A stretch of DNA of 7,055 bases from a bacterium (GCA_029557395.1 JAKQIK010000041.1:1-7055); one strand, 5' to 3'; positions 1 to 6,417 are shown, counted from the first letter of the stretch. Program-made: numbers and translations. The notes: generated from the letters alone by a model not told the origin.

Positions 1-1
1 A

Positions 2-169
2 GAAATTGGCTCTTTTATTGGATTTATTGAGTCCAAAAATGCAAAGTATATAATGTTGGTACAGCTCATCGCTCCTCACTCAGAGCACCCAAGCACTGAA
101 GCGATGGATACCTGGCTATCTTTAGTCAAACAGCTTAATGATCGAGGCTTAATACAAACTCCTAAATAA
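2..169 (+). CDS. Penicillin-binding protein transpeptidase, C-terminal fragment
   Basis: This is the last 55 codons of a gene that enters from the left edge; the frame is open from base 2 and ends in TAA, followed at once by a second in-frame TAA. The fragment begins EIGSFIGFIESKNAKY and continues IMLVQLIAP. This matches the end of class B PBP transpeptidase domains (FtsI/PBP2 type), where a conserved G-S-F-x-G-F-x-P-x-x-x-P-x-Y stretch is followed by a hydrophobic strand and a C-terminal helix. Known role of the family: peptide cross-linking of peptidoglycan outside the cytoplasmic membrane. The catalytic SxxK, SxN and KTG motifs lie upstream of the window, so the class cannot be confirmed. 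The gene is convergent with the cysteine desulfurase gene. No good intrinsic terminator is visible in the 71-nt gap between them. Confidence 0.72.
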   Translation, partial: EIGSFIGFIESKNAKYIMLVQLIAPHSEHPSTEAMDTWLSLVKQLNDRGLIQTPK

Positions 170-240
170 TAATGTTCACATCTTATACAAATCATGACTA
201 TCAGTCAGTGAGCTGAAATCTAAGTATTAAAAACCAAAAC

Positions 241-1389
241 TCATTGGACTAATTGTTCTAGAGTTTTCAAAAAATTTATTATATCATTTTCAGTGGTTTG
301 GCGTCCCAGGGTTAATCTGACACTACTCCTTGCATCTCGGTCTGGTATACCCATAGCTTTTAGCACATGTGAAGGCTCATCTGACGATGCACTACAGGCC
401 GAACCAGTGGCCACCATAAAACCACACTCATCTAGTTCCATAAGAAGCCTCTCGTTATCATAACCAGCTACTGTAAAATGTATGTTATTTGCAAGACGGT
501 GTGCTGATCCATTGATAGTTAATCCATCAATCCGGAGTAGCCTATCTATCATATTATCTCGCAAAGCTATCAAACGATTTGACTCTGTATCACGCTGTTC
601 GGCAGCTTCGTTTAGGGCAGTAGCAAAACCAATGGCACTAGCAATATTTTCAGTCCCACTACGGAAGCCCCTTTCCTGACCACCACCTAAAATCTGAGGC
701 TTTAGCTCAACCCCTGTTCTAACAAATAAAATACCTGATTGTTTTGGTCCATATATTTTGCCCCCGTTAAGAGTCATCAAATCAACACCTAGAGTGTTTA
801 CTAAAAGTGATAGGTAATTAGTAGCCTGACAGGCATCAGTATGAAAATATAACGGTAATGGGTCGATGCTTTTTCTCTCAGCCTCTACTAGTCTAGTATC
901 ACGAATATTTTTTATGATCTTTGCTATTTCCTTTATTGGCTGAATCGATCCGACTTCGTTGTTAGCATACATAACACTGACAAGGACTGTGTCGTCATTT
1001 ATTTTTGCTTGCAAATCCTGCAAGTCGACTTGGGCATCTTGGGCGACATTAGCAATACGACAGTCATATTGTTCTGCGGGCTGTAGCACTGCGTCATGTT
1101 CAATTGCCGATACTACCAAATTCTTGCCAGGAAATTTCTGCATTATTCCATTTATCGCCAAGTTATCTGATTCAGTACCACCAGCAACAAATAGTACCTC
1201 GGAAGATTTACAGCCAAGCTGGTTTGCTACTTCTGCCCTTGCTTCAGTCAGACTGCTTTTGGCGCTTTGGGCATCCAAATATAACGCCGAGGGATTATAA
1301 AAATTACTCTCAAAAAAAGGTTGCATAGCCTTTAGCACCTGCGTGCTTATTGGCGTAGCAGCCGCATAGTCTAGATAAACTTTGTTCAT
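241..1389 (-). CDS. iscS: Cysteine desulfurase (NifS/IscS-like, class V aminotransferase fold)
   Basis: PLP enzyme of 382 residues that takes sulfur from L-cysteine as a persulfide, giving alanine, and passes it to tRNA-thiolation or Fe-S assembly partners in the cytoplasm. Visible landmarks are the N-terminal LDYAAATP, the PLP-stacking histidine near residue 98 (SAIEHDAV), NNE at 143-145, Asp184 and Gln188 (HTDACQAT), the PLP-binding Lys211 in NGGKIYGPK, the RSGTENI motif at 243-249, and the catalytic Cys332 in ATGSACSASSDEPSHVL. The GSACS loop is of the IscS/NifS group, not SufS. Length is close to IscS (about 400). Two oddities: Gly replaces the usual His just before Lys211, and about 15 extra, charged residues occur around 163-178. 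It is the last gene of the metG operon, 15 nt after the preceding stop, with no clear Shine-Dalgarno sequence. No iscU or thiouridylase gene is in the window; supply of a tRNA thiolase such as MnmA is an inference. Confidence 0.93.
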   Translation of the reverse strand: MNKVYLDYAAATPISTQVLKAMQPFFESNFYNPSALYLDAQSAKSSLTEARAEVANQLGCKSSEVLFVAGGTESDNLAINGIMQKFPGKNLVVSAIEHDAVLQPAEQYDCRIANVAQDAQVDLQDLQAKINDDTVLVSVMYANNEVGSIQPIKEIAKIIKNIRDTRLVEAERKSIDPLPLYFHTDACQATNYLSLLVNTLGVDLMTLNGGKIYGPKQSGILFVRTGVELKPQILGGGQERGFRSGTENIASAIGFATALNEAAEQRDTESNRLIALRDNMIDRLLRIDGLTINGSAHRLANNIHFTVAGYDNERLLMELDECGFMVATGSACSASSDEPSHVLKAMGIPDRDARSSVRLTLGRQTTENDIINFLKTLEQLVQ

Positions 1390-1404
1390 AACACTTATTT
1401 TAGG

Positions 1405-1782
1405 CTATATAAACTGAGCGTAAAGTTCATTTCTGATACGCTTATTGTAGTTAATGACTGCACTACGAAAATTGAGGGCTTCTCTTTCGGTTATTGGCTG
1501 ATAGTTTTGGCCATCCTGTGCTTTGAGAATACCATTTGGTCGTACATCATACCTAGTGGTGCGGATTTTGCGTTGCCCACTGTTATCAATCCATTCTTCG
1601 TGCCAAATCCAAGTATGCTCGTCTAGACAAAAGAATTCACGCCTTACACCTTCTGGTATCGGCCCGAATAACTCACCACCAATTTTGGCCTCACGTCTAA
1701 TCAATGAACGGTATAGCTCTGCTTCACGTTCTTCGTGGCGCTGACTCGCATTACCAGTAATTATTTTTTTAAGAAGCGACAT
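1405..1782 (-). CDS. Uncharacterised Trp-rich protein in metG-tatD operon
   Basis: Protein of 125 residues from the chosen start MSLLKK. I do not recognise a named domain. The N-terminal third is charged and probably helical (EEREAELYRSLIRREAK). A likely beta-rich core follows with GPIPEGVRREFFCLDEH and then WIWHEEWID, containing three Trp in six residues, and then TTRYDVRPNG. It ends in a helix rich in Arg and Asn. There is no signal peptide or membrane span, so it is probably cytoplasmic. The start at 1782 is preferred over ATG at 1803 or 1794 because GGAG lies 6 nt upstream of 1782, while the earlier starts lack such a site. With this start the gene overlaps the preceding one by 14 nt, indicating coupled translation. 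The REFFCLDEHTW core resembles orphan proteins I associate with Saccharibacteria, but that is memory only. Function unknown. Confidence 0.75.
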   Translation of the reverse strand: MSLLKKIITGNASQRHEEREAELYRSLIRREAKIGGELFGPIPEGVRREFFCLDEHTWIWHEEWIDNSGQRKIRTTRYDVRPNGILKAQDGQNYQPITEREALNFRSAVINYNKRIRNELYAQFI

Positions 1783-2143
1783 TGCTGTCTCCATAAACTT
1801 CATCCAGGCTTCTATTGGCTTCTTCTATCATCCTTTTGCGATCACCATCTATCAGTTCTCCTTCTACCGAAGCCTGGTTAGGTATTGGATACTGATGATT
1901 GATATTACTAGAATTTTCTACTTTTGGAGCTTTTTCTATACTAACAGCGTTTGTAATTGGTGCTACAGGCTGAACGTATCTTGGCCGATCTGTAGCACGT
2001 TCGTTAAGTGCCCTTCTGTATGTTCCCTCTGTAGCCATCAAGACTTGCCTGATAGAAAAATCGACCACATTAATACGCCTGCCTACAGACGGCGGCGTCA
2101 TAAATCGATTCACCTCTGGTGATTGTGGTATATATCCGTTCAT
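1769..2143 (-). CDS. Uncharacterised protein downstream of tatD
   Basis: Protein of 124 residues that I do not recognise. It starts MNGYIPQSPEVNRF. An N-terminal segment (about 16-50) looks folded, with VGRRINVVDFSIRQVLMATEGTY. The middle (about 52-95) is rich in Pro, Asn and Ser and is probably disordered. The last 30 residues (DRKRMIEEANRSLDEVYG) look like an acidic and basic amphipathic helix. There is no signal peptide or hydrophobic span. The ATG overlaps the tatD stop as ATGA, and the 3' end overlaps the next unknown gene. Expression is therefore almost certainly coupled in the order tatD, this gene, Trp-rich gene. No Shine-Dalgarno sequence is visible, which fits translation by re-initiation. 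Co-function with its overlapping partner is an inference from layout only. Confidence 0.7.
   Translation of the reverse strand: MNGYIPQSPEVNRFMTPPSVGRRINVVDFSIRQVLMATEGTYRRALNERATDRPRYVQPVAPITNAVSIEKAPKVENSSNINHQYPIPNQASVEGELIDGDRKRMIEEANRSLDEVYGDSNVAS
1789..1792 (-). promoter_or_regulatory. Shine-Dalgarno site deciding the start at 1782
   Basis: GGAG is spaced 6 nt (ACAGCA) from the ATG at 1782-1780. It lies inside the 3' end of the preceding gene. It is the best ribosome-binding site near the three in-frame ATGs at 1803, 1794 and 1782, and so argues for the shortest reading of the downstream protein. Confidence 0.55.
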
Positions 2144-2949
2144 AAACTAAATAAATTGATTGCGTTTGCCGTGGTCGTACTAGCTATCTCCTCTAGGCTC
2201 TCGCCTCTAAGTGTAGCTAGGAACTCTGCTGTAGTTCTAACATATTTAGGCTCTCCAATTTTACCACGAAAAGGAACAGGAGTCAAGAAGGGTGCATCAG
2301 TTTCAAGGAGTAATTTATCTAAAGGTACGAATTTCGCTGCATCAAGTTGGTTTTGACGCTTCGTAAAGGTCATAATTCCGTTTAGACCAACATACAGCCC
2401 CCTAGATAGTATTTGCTCTAGATCACGTATATCAGAGCTAAAACTATGAATAACCCCTCTAATCGGCTTATTTTGGCTCGAATATTCATCAAATATTGGC
2501 CAAAAATCTTCAAAAGCATCACGAACATGAAAAATGACAGGCAGATTATGCTCGGTTGCAATATCTAGCTGGAATCTCAGTAGTTTTTTCTGTTCTTTTC
2601 GGGGAGAATTATTATAGTAATAATCAAGCCCAGTCTCACCGACAGCTACAACTCTTGGCTTACTGGCCAAATCACGGAACTGTTGCAAGGCGTGATGATC
2701 ATGAGAATATTTAGAGGCTTCATGAGGATGAAGCCCAATACTTGCCCAAATATTTTTATTACGGCCCGCAAATTTGACAGCCAGCTGACTATCGGGTAGA
2801 GCGCAACCGACCACCAAAAGTCTATTTACACCAACCAACTTAGCCGACTCAATAACCTCTAAAGGGTCTAACTCATAATCAGGAAACTGGATATGACAAT
2901 GTGTATCAACAAACTCTAAAACTTGTCCCATAGTATTAACATTATACAT
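2140..2949 (-). CDS. tatD: TatD-family metal-dependent hydrolase (DNase)
   Basis: A 269-residue member of the TatD/YcfH amidohydrolase family, metal-dependent TIM barrels with 3'-5' exonuclease or DNase activity in characterised members; cytoplasmic. All expected metal ligands are visible: His17 and His19 in VDTHCH, Glu105 in VGETGLDY, His141 in FHVRDA, His168 in VIHSFS, and Asp218 in LLETDAPFL. Family motifs IGLHPH (71-76) and RGKIGEPKYV (228-237) are also present. Length is typical (about 260). The start is uncertain. ATG at 2949 gives a 13-residue extension before VDTHCH and has AGG directly abutting it, while ATG at 2931 (MGQVLEF) gives a more usual N-terminus but also lacks a well-spaced Shine-Dalgarno site. 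It lies 9 nt after the metG stop and shares ATGA with the next gene. metG next to tatD is a common bacterial arrangement. Confidence 0.93.
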   Translation of the reverse strand: MYNVNTMGQVLEFVDTHCHIQFPDYELDPLEVIESAKLVGVNRLLVVGCALPDSQLAVKFAGRNKNIWASIGLHPHEASKYSHDHHALQQFRDLASKPRVVAVGETGLDYYYNNSPRKEQKKLLRFQLDIATEHNLPVIFHVRDAFEDFWPIFDEYSSQNKPIRGVIHSFSSDIRDLEQILSRGLYVGLNGIMTFTKRQNQLDAAKFVPLDKLLLETDAPFLTPVPFRGKIGEPKYVRTTAEFLATLRGESLEEIASTTTANAINLFSL

Positions 2950-2958
2950 CCTGTGGAT

Positions 2959-4443
2959 CTAGCCGGTGACTGGTTTTCCAGCTCGTATGTCTGGAGCTTT
3001 GGGTACTTTTGGATTTTCTACGCGAGGAAAAAGTATATTCGGCTTACGTAGTACACCTTCACTAAAAGTAGCCTTAATGAGCTGAGCCGTATCTGGCATA
3101 AATGGCAAAAGTAAATCCGCAATCTCGACCAAATTACTAGCCATGTAAGCTAGTACACTGCCTAGGTGTTCTGTATCACCTTGTTTAGCTATCTGCCAGG
3201 GCTTTTGTTCTTCAATATACTGATTTAGGCCACGAATCTGATCCCAGACTTCATCTAGCGCTTTATCAAATCGACAATCTTTGATTGCCTGATGATATAC
3301 AGCAGCGTCATGTGACGAAGGTGGTAGCGCACCAATAAGTCCCTGCTGATATTTCTCAATCATAACAACCGTACGCTGAATGGCATTTCCTAGTTCATTT
3401 GCTAGCTCACCATGATAGGCTTGATCCATTAGTTCCCAGGAAAAATCACCATCGTTGTAACTCGGTATCCTGCGCAAAAAATAATACCTAAAAGCATCAA
3501 CTCCATAAATATCGATGATTTCGGCAGGAGCAATAACGTTTCCATCACTTTTGCTCATTTTGGCACCACCAATATTAACAAAACCATGAATATATAGATT
3601 TTTTTGCAAAGGTAAACCTAGCGCCAACAAAATACCCGGCCAAATAGCCGCATGAAAACGCGAAATATCCTTGCCAACAATTTGATACTTAGCAGGCCAA
3701 TATTTTTTGAAATCCTCATGCTCAGGATAACCGAGTACAGTGATGTAATTCATTAGTGCTTCAAACCAGACATACATTACTTGATCTGGATCACCTGGTA
3801 CACCTATACCCCAATCAAGCTTTGTTTTTGGCCTGGAAATACTAATATCTTCAAGCCCTTCGCGGAGTAGCGATAGAATCTCGTTGCGTTTAGTAGCAGG
3901 AAAAATCTTTAGCTCATCACCCTCGATTGCTTCAAGTATCCTGGCCGTATACTTACTAAGTTTAAAAAAATAATTCTCTTCTTCAACACGCTGATATGCC
4001 TTTGGGTGACTTGGGTCGGTACGCTCCTGCTCTACCTGGCCCTCTGGCACAAATTCTTCTTGCCGAACATCATACCAACCTACATATTTGCTTTTGTAAA
4101 TATCTGCTGATAAATTTTTCCAGATTATCTGAGCTCGTTGTTCATGCCCTTTATCTGTGGTACGAATAAAGCGATCACTAGTTACATTTAACTTACTCAT
4201 GAGATCACGAAATCGCTGTGAATTTTGGTCAGCTAACTCTTTTGGTGTAATACCAAGCTTGAGGGCTGTTTCTGCGACCTTACTACCGTGCTCATCACTA
4301 CCCGTACTATAAACAACGTCCATATCTAGCAACCTAGCATAACGCGCCAGTACATCAGCCTGAATAAATTCCATGGCATGACCAAGGTGTGGCTCACCAT
4401 TTACATAGGGAATCGACGTAGTTATATAAAACGGTTCTTTCAT
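2959..4443 (-). CDS. metG: Methionyl-tRNA synthetase
   Basis: Class I aminoacyl-tRNA synthetase of 494 residues that charges tRNA-Met in the cytoplasm. The catalytic signatures are clear: HLGH (HIGH motif) at 19-22 after the ITTSIPYVNGEP strand, STGSDEHG at 46-53, WGIGVPGDP at 211-219, and KMSKS at 295-299 followed by DGNVI. The anticodon-binding helical domain follows, with ELGNAIQR near 350-357 and the KPW motif at 414-416. The connective insertion reads GWYDVRQEEF where zinc-binding enzymes have a Cys-x-x-Cys pair, so this looks like a zinc-free form. The chain stops shortly after the anticodon domain, with no C-terminal Trbp111-like dimerisation domain. The start at 4443 has AAGGA spaced 6 nt. 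It is the first gene of the five-gene operon and probably has its own promoter around 4477-4482. Confidence 0.97.
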   Translation of the reverse strand: MKEPFYITTSIPYVNGEPHLGHAMEFIQADVLARYARLLDMDVVYSTGSDEHGSKVAETALKLGITPKELADQNSQRFRDLMSKLNVTSDRFIRTTDKGHEQRAQIIWKNLSADIYKSKYVGWYDVRQEEFVPEGQVEQERTDPSHPKAYQRVEEENYFFKLSKYTARILEAIEGDELKIFPATKRNEILSLLREGLEDISISRPKTKLDWGIGVPGDPDQVMYVWFEALMNYITVLGYPEHEDFKKYWPAKYQIVGKDISRFHAAIWPGILLALGLPLQKNLYIHGFVNIGGAKMSKSDGNVIAPAEIIDIYGVDAFRYYFLRRIPSYNDGDFSWELMDQAYHGELANELGNAIQRTVVMIEKYQQGLIGALPPSSHDAAVYHQAIKDCRFDKALDEVWDQIRGLNQYIEEQKPWQIAKQGDTEHLGSVLAYMASNLVEIADLLLPFMPDTAQLIKATFSEGVLRKPNILFPRVENPKVPKAPDIRAGKPVTG

Positions 4444-4449
4444 ATTTTT

Positions 4450-4454
4450 TCCTT
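4450..4454 (-). promoter_or_regulatory. metG Shine-Dalgarno site
   Basis: AAGGA lies 6 nt before the metG ATG. It is the clearest ribosome-binding site of the operon and supports the start at 4443. The downstream operon genes mostly lack one and appear to rely on coupling. Confidence 0.75.
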
Positions 4455-4476
4455 GGTTAGTATCTTTAGATTTAAC

Positions 4477-4482
4477 AGTATA
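4477..4482 (-). promoter_or_regulatory. Possible -10 element of the metG operon promoter
   Basis: TATACT (five of six to TATAAT) lies 33 nt upstream of the metG start. A TTGAAC lies too close (11 nt) to serve as its -35, and the correctly spaced hexamer is poor. The call rests on the -10 match and its position. The predicted leader is about 27 nt and contains the metG ribosome-binding site. Confidence 0.4.
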
Positions 4483-4497
4483 GAAATTTAGAAGTTC

Positions 4498-4515
4498 AAA
4501 AACAGCCCATGGGGC
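4498..4515 (-). terminator. Weak terminator-like hairpin after the trehalase gene
   Basis: On the minus strand a 4-bp all-GC stem GCCC/GGGC with a 3-nt loop is followed by TGTTTTT. The stem is short for an intrinsic terminator, so it may only attenuate transcription from the trehalase gene into metG. It lies just upstream of the proposed metG promoter, which suits a boundary between the two units. Confidence 0.35.
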
Positions 4516-4538
4516 ATCATCCTACGCATACTGTGTTT

Positions 4539-4582
4539 TAACCTATTATTCATAGCTATATAGTACCACTTATTTTAGGTTA
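4539..4582. repeat. Inverted repeat in the trehalase-metG gap
   Basis: The 7-nt arms TAACCTA (4539-4545) and TAGGTTA (4576-4582) are perfect inverse copies separated by 30 nt. Close to their centre is the self-complementary octamer ATAGCTAT (4552-4559). There is no U-tract on either strand. This could be a protein-binding site or part of the trehalase mRNA 3' end. The 156-nt gap between trehalase and metG holds nothing else I can name beyond this, the weak hairpin and the promoter. Confidence 0.35.
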
Positions 4583-4599
4583 TTCACATCATTTACTGC

Positions 4600-5865
4600 T
4601 TAGACTGCTTCGTCAAGCATATCAAAGTCGTTAACAAATTTAACAAATATAGCATTTGTCCAGCCAAACCCAGTTTGTGACGGATACACACCTTCAACTG
4701 GAGGTTTTTTGGTATTTACAACATTATATTTTTCAAGAAAAACACCATGACGATTAAACCAATCAAGATTTGTTTTTACCCATTCTGTAGCTATACGCTT
4801 GGCATCATCCGCGTAGCCATAGTTCAGCAAGCCCTCTACTACAAAATAATGTAGTGGCGCCCAGCCGTTTGGATAAGCCCACTGAGCTTTGAGTGAGCCA
4901 AATAATACACTTGTGTCAATTAATGGCTTCGCTGTAGTGGTTAAGCCACCCTTTTTCTCAAACTTTGATAAATTTTCAACCATTTTTTTGGCTTGCTCAG
5001 GACTAGCAAGCTTTGCCCACATTGCAAAATACCCAGCCAATGACCAATTATCACCTAACAGGTTTCGCTGAAAATTATAGTCAAAATAAAAACCACGAAT
5101 CTTTCCCCACATTAGTTCATTAATAACTTGCTTTCGTCCCTCAGCACGTCTATACCATTTCTTAGCAGATTTTATATCTCCTAATATCTCATCAGCTCTA
5201 GCAAAATCAATCTCGTATTTATAAAGCAAAGAGTTGAGATCAATCGGCAAAAAATCCAGGCACTTACGTTCAAAACGAGGCGTCATATCCCAGCCACTCT
5301 CTGCCTCCGCAAGGTCATGGAGAACGTTAATATCATAATAACGACTCAGGCCTTTATGAACATTATGCCATTTTGGATGAGCTTGATTCATCCAAACCGT
5401 TTCGTATTCGTCTCTTGCAACAGCTATTTTTTGCTCTAGCCATTGGTCTGATTTACCGTAGGTGTCATAAACATGAAAAATAAAGCTAGTTAAAACTGGT
5501 GGTTGAGACCTGCCAGTAAAATACATCCTAGAAGCATTTGGTACCAATCCAAATCTACGAAACATAAATAACAAATTCTCTAGCATGCCTTCAACTAAAA
5601 CTTGATATTTCTTGTCAGTTAGGCCGAGCGCAGTAAAATAACTGTCCCAATAATACTGTTCCTCGAACTGAAAAACGGCTTTTAGGTCAGATGCTGGCAC
5701 AATGTATGGATAGGGTAAACCAACTAATGTCCCATCGTCTTCGTTATGATGTCGTTCTAACTTGGACCAATAATTTTCAATATAACCGACCGCCTTTACT
5801 AGATCGCGACGATTCATTGCCTCGTTTTGTCCAGTTAATACTTTTTTTAGTCTAGAGATAACCAT
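4600..5865 (-). CDS. GH37 trehalase-family glycosidase, cytoplasmic
   Basis: Protein of 421 residues with the (alpha/alpha)6-barrel signatures of glycoside hydrolase family 37, which hydrolyses trehalose to two glucoses with inversion. Visible signatures: EEQYYWDSYFTALGL (68-82, signature 1), VPNASR then GRSQPP (108-123), AESGWD with the presumed catalytic acid Asp193, PIDLNSLLY (207-215), QWAYPNGWAP (328-337, close to signature 2), LEKYNV with the presumed base Glu378, and GFGWTNAIF (399-407). It is shorter than periplasmic E. coli TreA (about 565) and has no signal peptide, so it should act in the cytoplasm. By my recalled alignment, TreA Arg152 is Gln66 here and TreA Glu511 is Val393, so strict trehalose specificity is not assured. 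The ATG at 5865 has no obvious Shine-Dalgarno sequence. A second Met (residue 17) has GAGG only 2 nt away and is less likely. It appears monocistronic, upstream of metG. Confidence 0.88.
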   Translation of the reverse strand: MVISRLKKVLTGQNEAMNRRDLVKAVGYIENYWSKLERHHNEDDGTLVGLPYPYIVPASDLKAVFQFEEQYYWDSYFTALGLTDKKYQVLVEGMLENLLFMFRRFGLVPNASRMYFTGRSQPPVLTSFIFHVYDTYGKSDQWLEQKIAVARDEYETVWMNQAHPKWHNVHKGLSRYYDINVLHDLAEAESGWDMTPRFERKCLDFLPIDLNSLLYKYEIDFARADEILGDIKSAKKWYRRAEGRKQVINELMWGKIRGFYFDYNFQRNLLGDNWSLAGYFAMWAKLASPEQAKKMVENLSKFEKKGGLTTTAKPLIDTSVLFGSLKAQWAYPNGWAPLHYFVVEGLLNYGYADDAKRIATEWVKTNLDWFNRHGVFLEKYNVVNTKKPPVEGVYPSQTGFGWTNAIFVKFVNDFDMLDEAV

Positions 5866-5924
5866 TACAGATAAACTTTACCAGAAAAAACTTTCTATCA
5901 AAATGCCTAGTTGGAATCTTACTA

Positions 5925-5953
5925 TTGACATAATGCAGTAAATTTAATAAAAA
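5925..5953 (+). promoter_or_regulatory. Possible promoter of the small membrane protein gene
   Basis: A perfect TTGACA (5925-5930) is followed, after 17 nt, by TAAAAA (5948-5953, four of six to TATAAT). The predicted start near 5960 leaves a leader of about 30 nt that contains the gene's ribosome-binding site. The region is AT-rich, so the -10 is weak evidence. The 123-nt gap between the divergent trehalase and membrane-protein genes holds no other clear element. Confidence 0.4.
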
Positions 5954-5976
5954 GTAAGTATTAATACGATAAACTT

Positions 5977-5981
5977 AGAGG
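5977..5981 (+). promoter_or_regulatory. Shine-Dalgarno site supporting a GTG start
   Basis: AGAGG is spaced 7 nt from GTG at 5989. It decides in favour of this GTG start; the next in-frame ATG would delete the first 21 residues. Confidence 0.65.
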
Positions 5982-5988
5982 CACTAGA

Positions 5989-6174
5989 GTGAAAATACTA
6001 ACATTCTACAACCAAATAGCTCAGATCGTAAAACCTTATGACCCAGATACTATGCCCGCCGTACCCGCACCCAGTAGTAAGGCTGACTCTTTGATGCCAA
6101 TCTTAATAGCAGTTGGTTTAGGTATAATGATTTTTATCGTTATTACTGTATTCTTGATCAAAAAACGACGCTAA
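5989..6174 (+). CDS. Small single-span membrane protein, unknown function
   Basis: Protein of 61 residues from a GTG start backed by a well-placed ribosome-binding site. The first 14 residues (MKILTFYNQIAQIV) are moderately amphipathic. A Pro-rich stretch follows (about 17-28, with MPAVPAPSS), then one strongly hydrophobic segment (about 36-57) that ends in the basic cluster KKRR at the C-terminus. The basic end predicts N-terminus outside and C-terminus in the cytoplasm, with no cleavable signal peptide. No family is recognised. The hydrophobic span, the ribosome-binding site and the plausible promoter make it more likely real than a chance ORF. Its TAA overlaps the stop codon of the convergent zinc-ribbon gene. 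Confidence 0.65.
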   Translation: MKILTFYNQIAQIVKPYDPDTMPAVPAPSSKADSLMPILIAVGLGIMIFIVITVFLIKKRR

Positions 6175-6353
6175 ACATCATAGTTTGTTGATAAATGCCA
6201 CAAATGGCAGTAACTACACTTGTAAGGTTTTACTTCTGCACCATTTTGATACTGTGCGGTAGTAGCTGTGGCCTGTGCTTCTTTTTTGGTGTCAAAAGCT
6301 AGTTTGTCAGCACATGGCAAAACATCTTCAAATTCAGACTTATCTTCATCCAT
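6171..6353 (-). CDS. Small zinc-ribbon-like protein
   Basis: Protein of 60 residues with the layout of small zinc proteins common in bacteria and phages: Cys-x-x-Lys-x-x-(F/Y), a Lys/Ala helix beginning at a residue such as Thr or Ser, then (R/K)-x-Y-(R/K)-C-x-x-C-x-x-W-H-L. Here these are Cys14, DTKKEAQATA at 21-30, and KPYKCSYCHLWHLST at 42-56. Likely zinc ligands are Cys14, Cys46, Cys49 and His53; His50 sits where a Gly is usual. The N-terminus is acidic (MDEDKSEFED). The protein is cytoplasmic, with no known activity; nucleic-acid binding is a guess. There is no Shine-Dalgarno sequence before the ATG at 6353, but TATAAA at 6367-6362 lies only 8 nt upstream. If that is a -10 box, the transcript would be nearly leaderless. 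The gene follows the tmRNA terminator on the same strand. Confidence 0.75.
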   Translation of the reverse strand: MDEDKSEFEDVLPCADKLAFDTKKEAQATATTAQYQNGAEVKPYKCSYCHLWHLSTNYDV

Positions 6354-6380
6354 AAATATATTTTATAACTAATTTGCAAC

Positions 6381-6407
6381 AAAACAAAAAGACCTTTAAC
6401 AAAGGTC
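6381..6407 (-). terminator. Intrinsic terminator of ssrA
   Basis: On the minus strand a perfect 7-bp stem GACCTTT/AAAGGTC with a 3-nt loop is immediately followed by TTTTTGTTTT. It starts 11 nt after the encoded CCA end of the tmRNA, the expected position. The opposite strand has no T-run after the stem, so it works in one direction only. Confidence 0.9.
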
Positions 6408-6417
6408 AACGATGTCA

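Noticed and set aside
195..207. Small hairpin TGACT/AGTCA in the gap between the PBP fragment and the cysteine desulfurase gene, considered as a bidirectional terminator
   Set aside because: The stem is only 5 bp and neither strand has a T-run after it; a stem this short is expected by chance.
482..1328. Plus-strand ORFs of 60-113 codons at 482-679, 959-1300 and 1104-1328
   Set aside because: They lie antisense inside the well-supported cysteine desulfurase gene, have no ribosome-binding sites and give unnatural Ser/Cys-rich translations.
1392..1404. Thirteen-base direct repeat CACTTATTTTAGG shared with 4567-4579
   Set aside because: One exact 13-base match is near chance expectation in 7 kb of AT-rich DNA, and the two sites have different contexts (before a start codon and after a stop).
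1523..2356. Plus-strand ORFs at 1523-1744, 1895-2122 and 2123-2356
   Set aside because: They are antisense to the two unknown operon genes and tatD, which have coupled starts and, for tatD, clear family motifs.
4889..5071. Plus-strand ORF of 60 codons
   Set aside because: It is antisense to the trehalase-family gene, with no ribosome-binding site or recognisable features.
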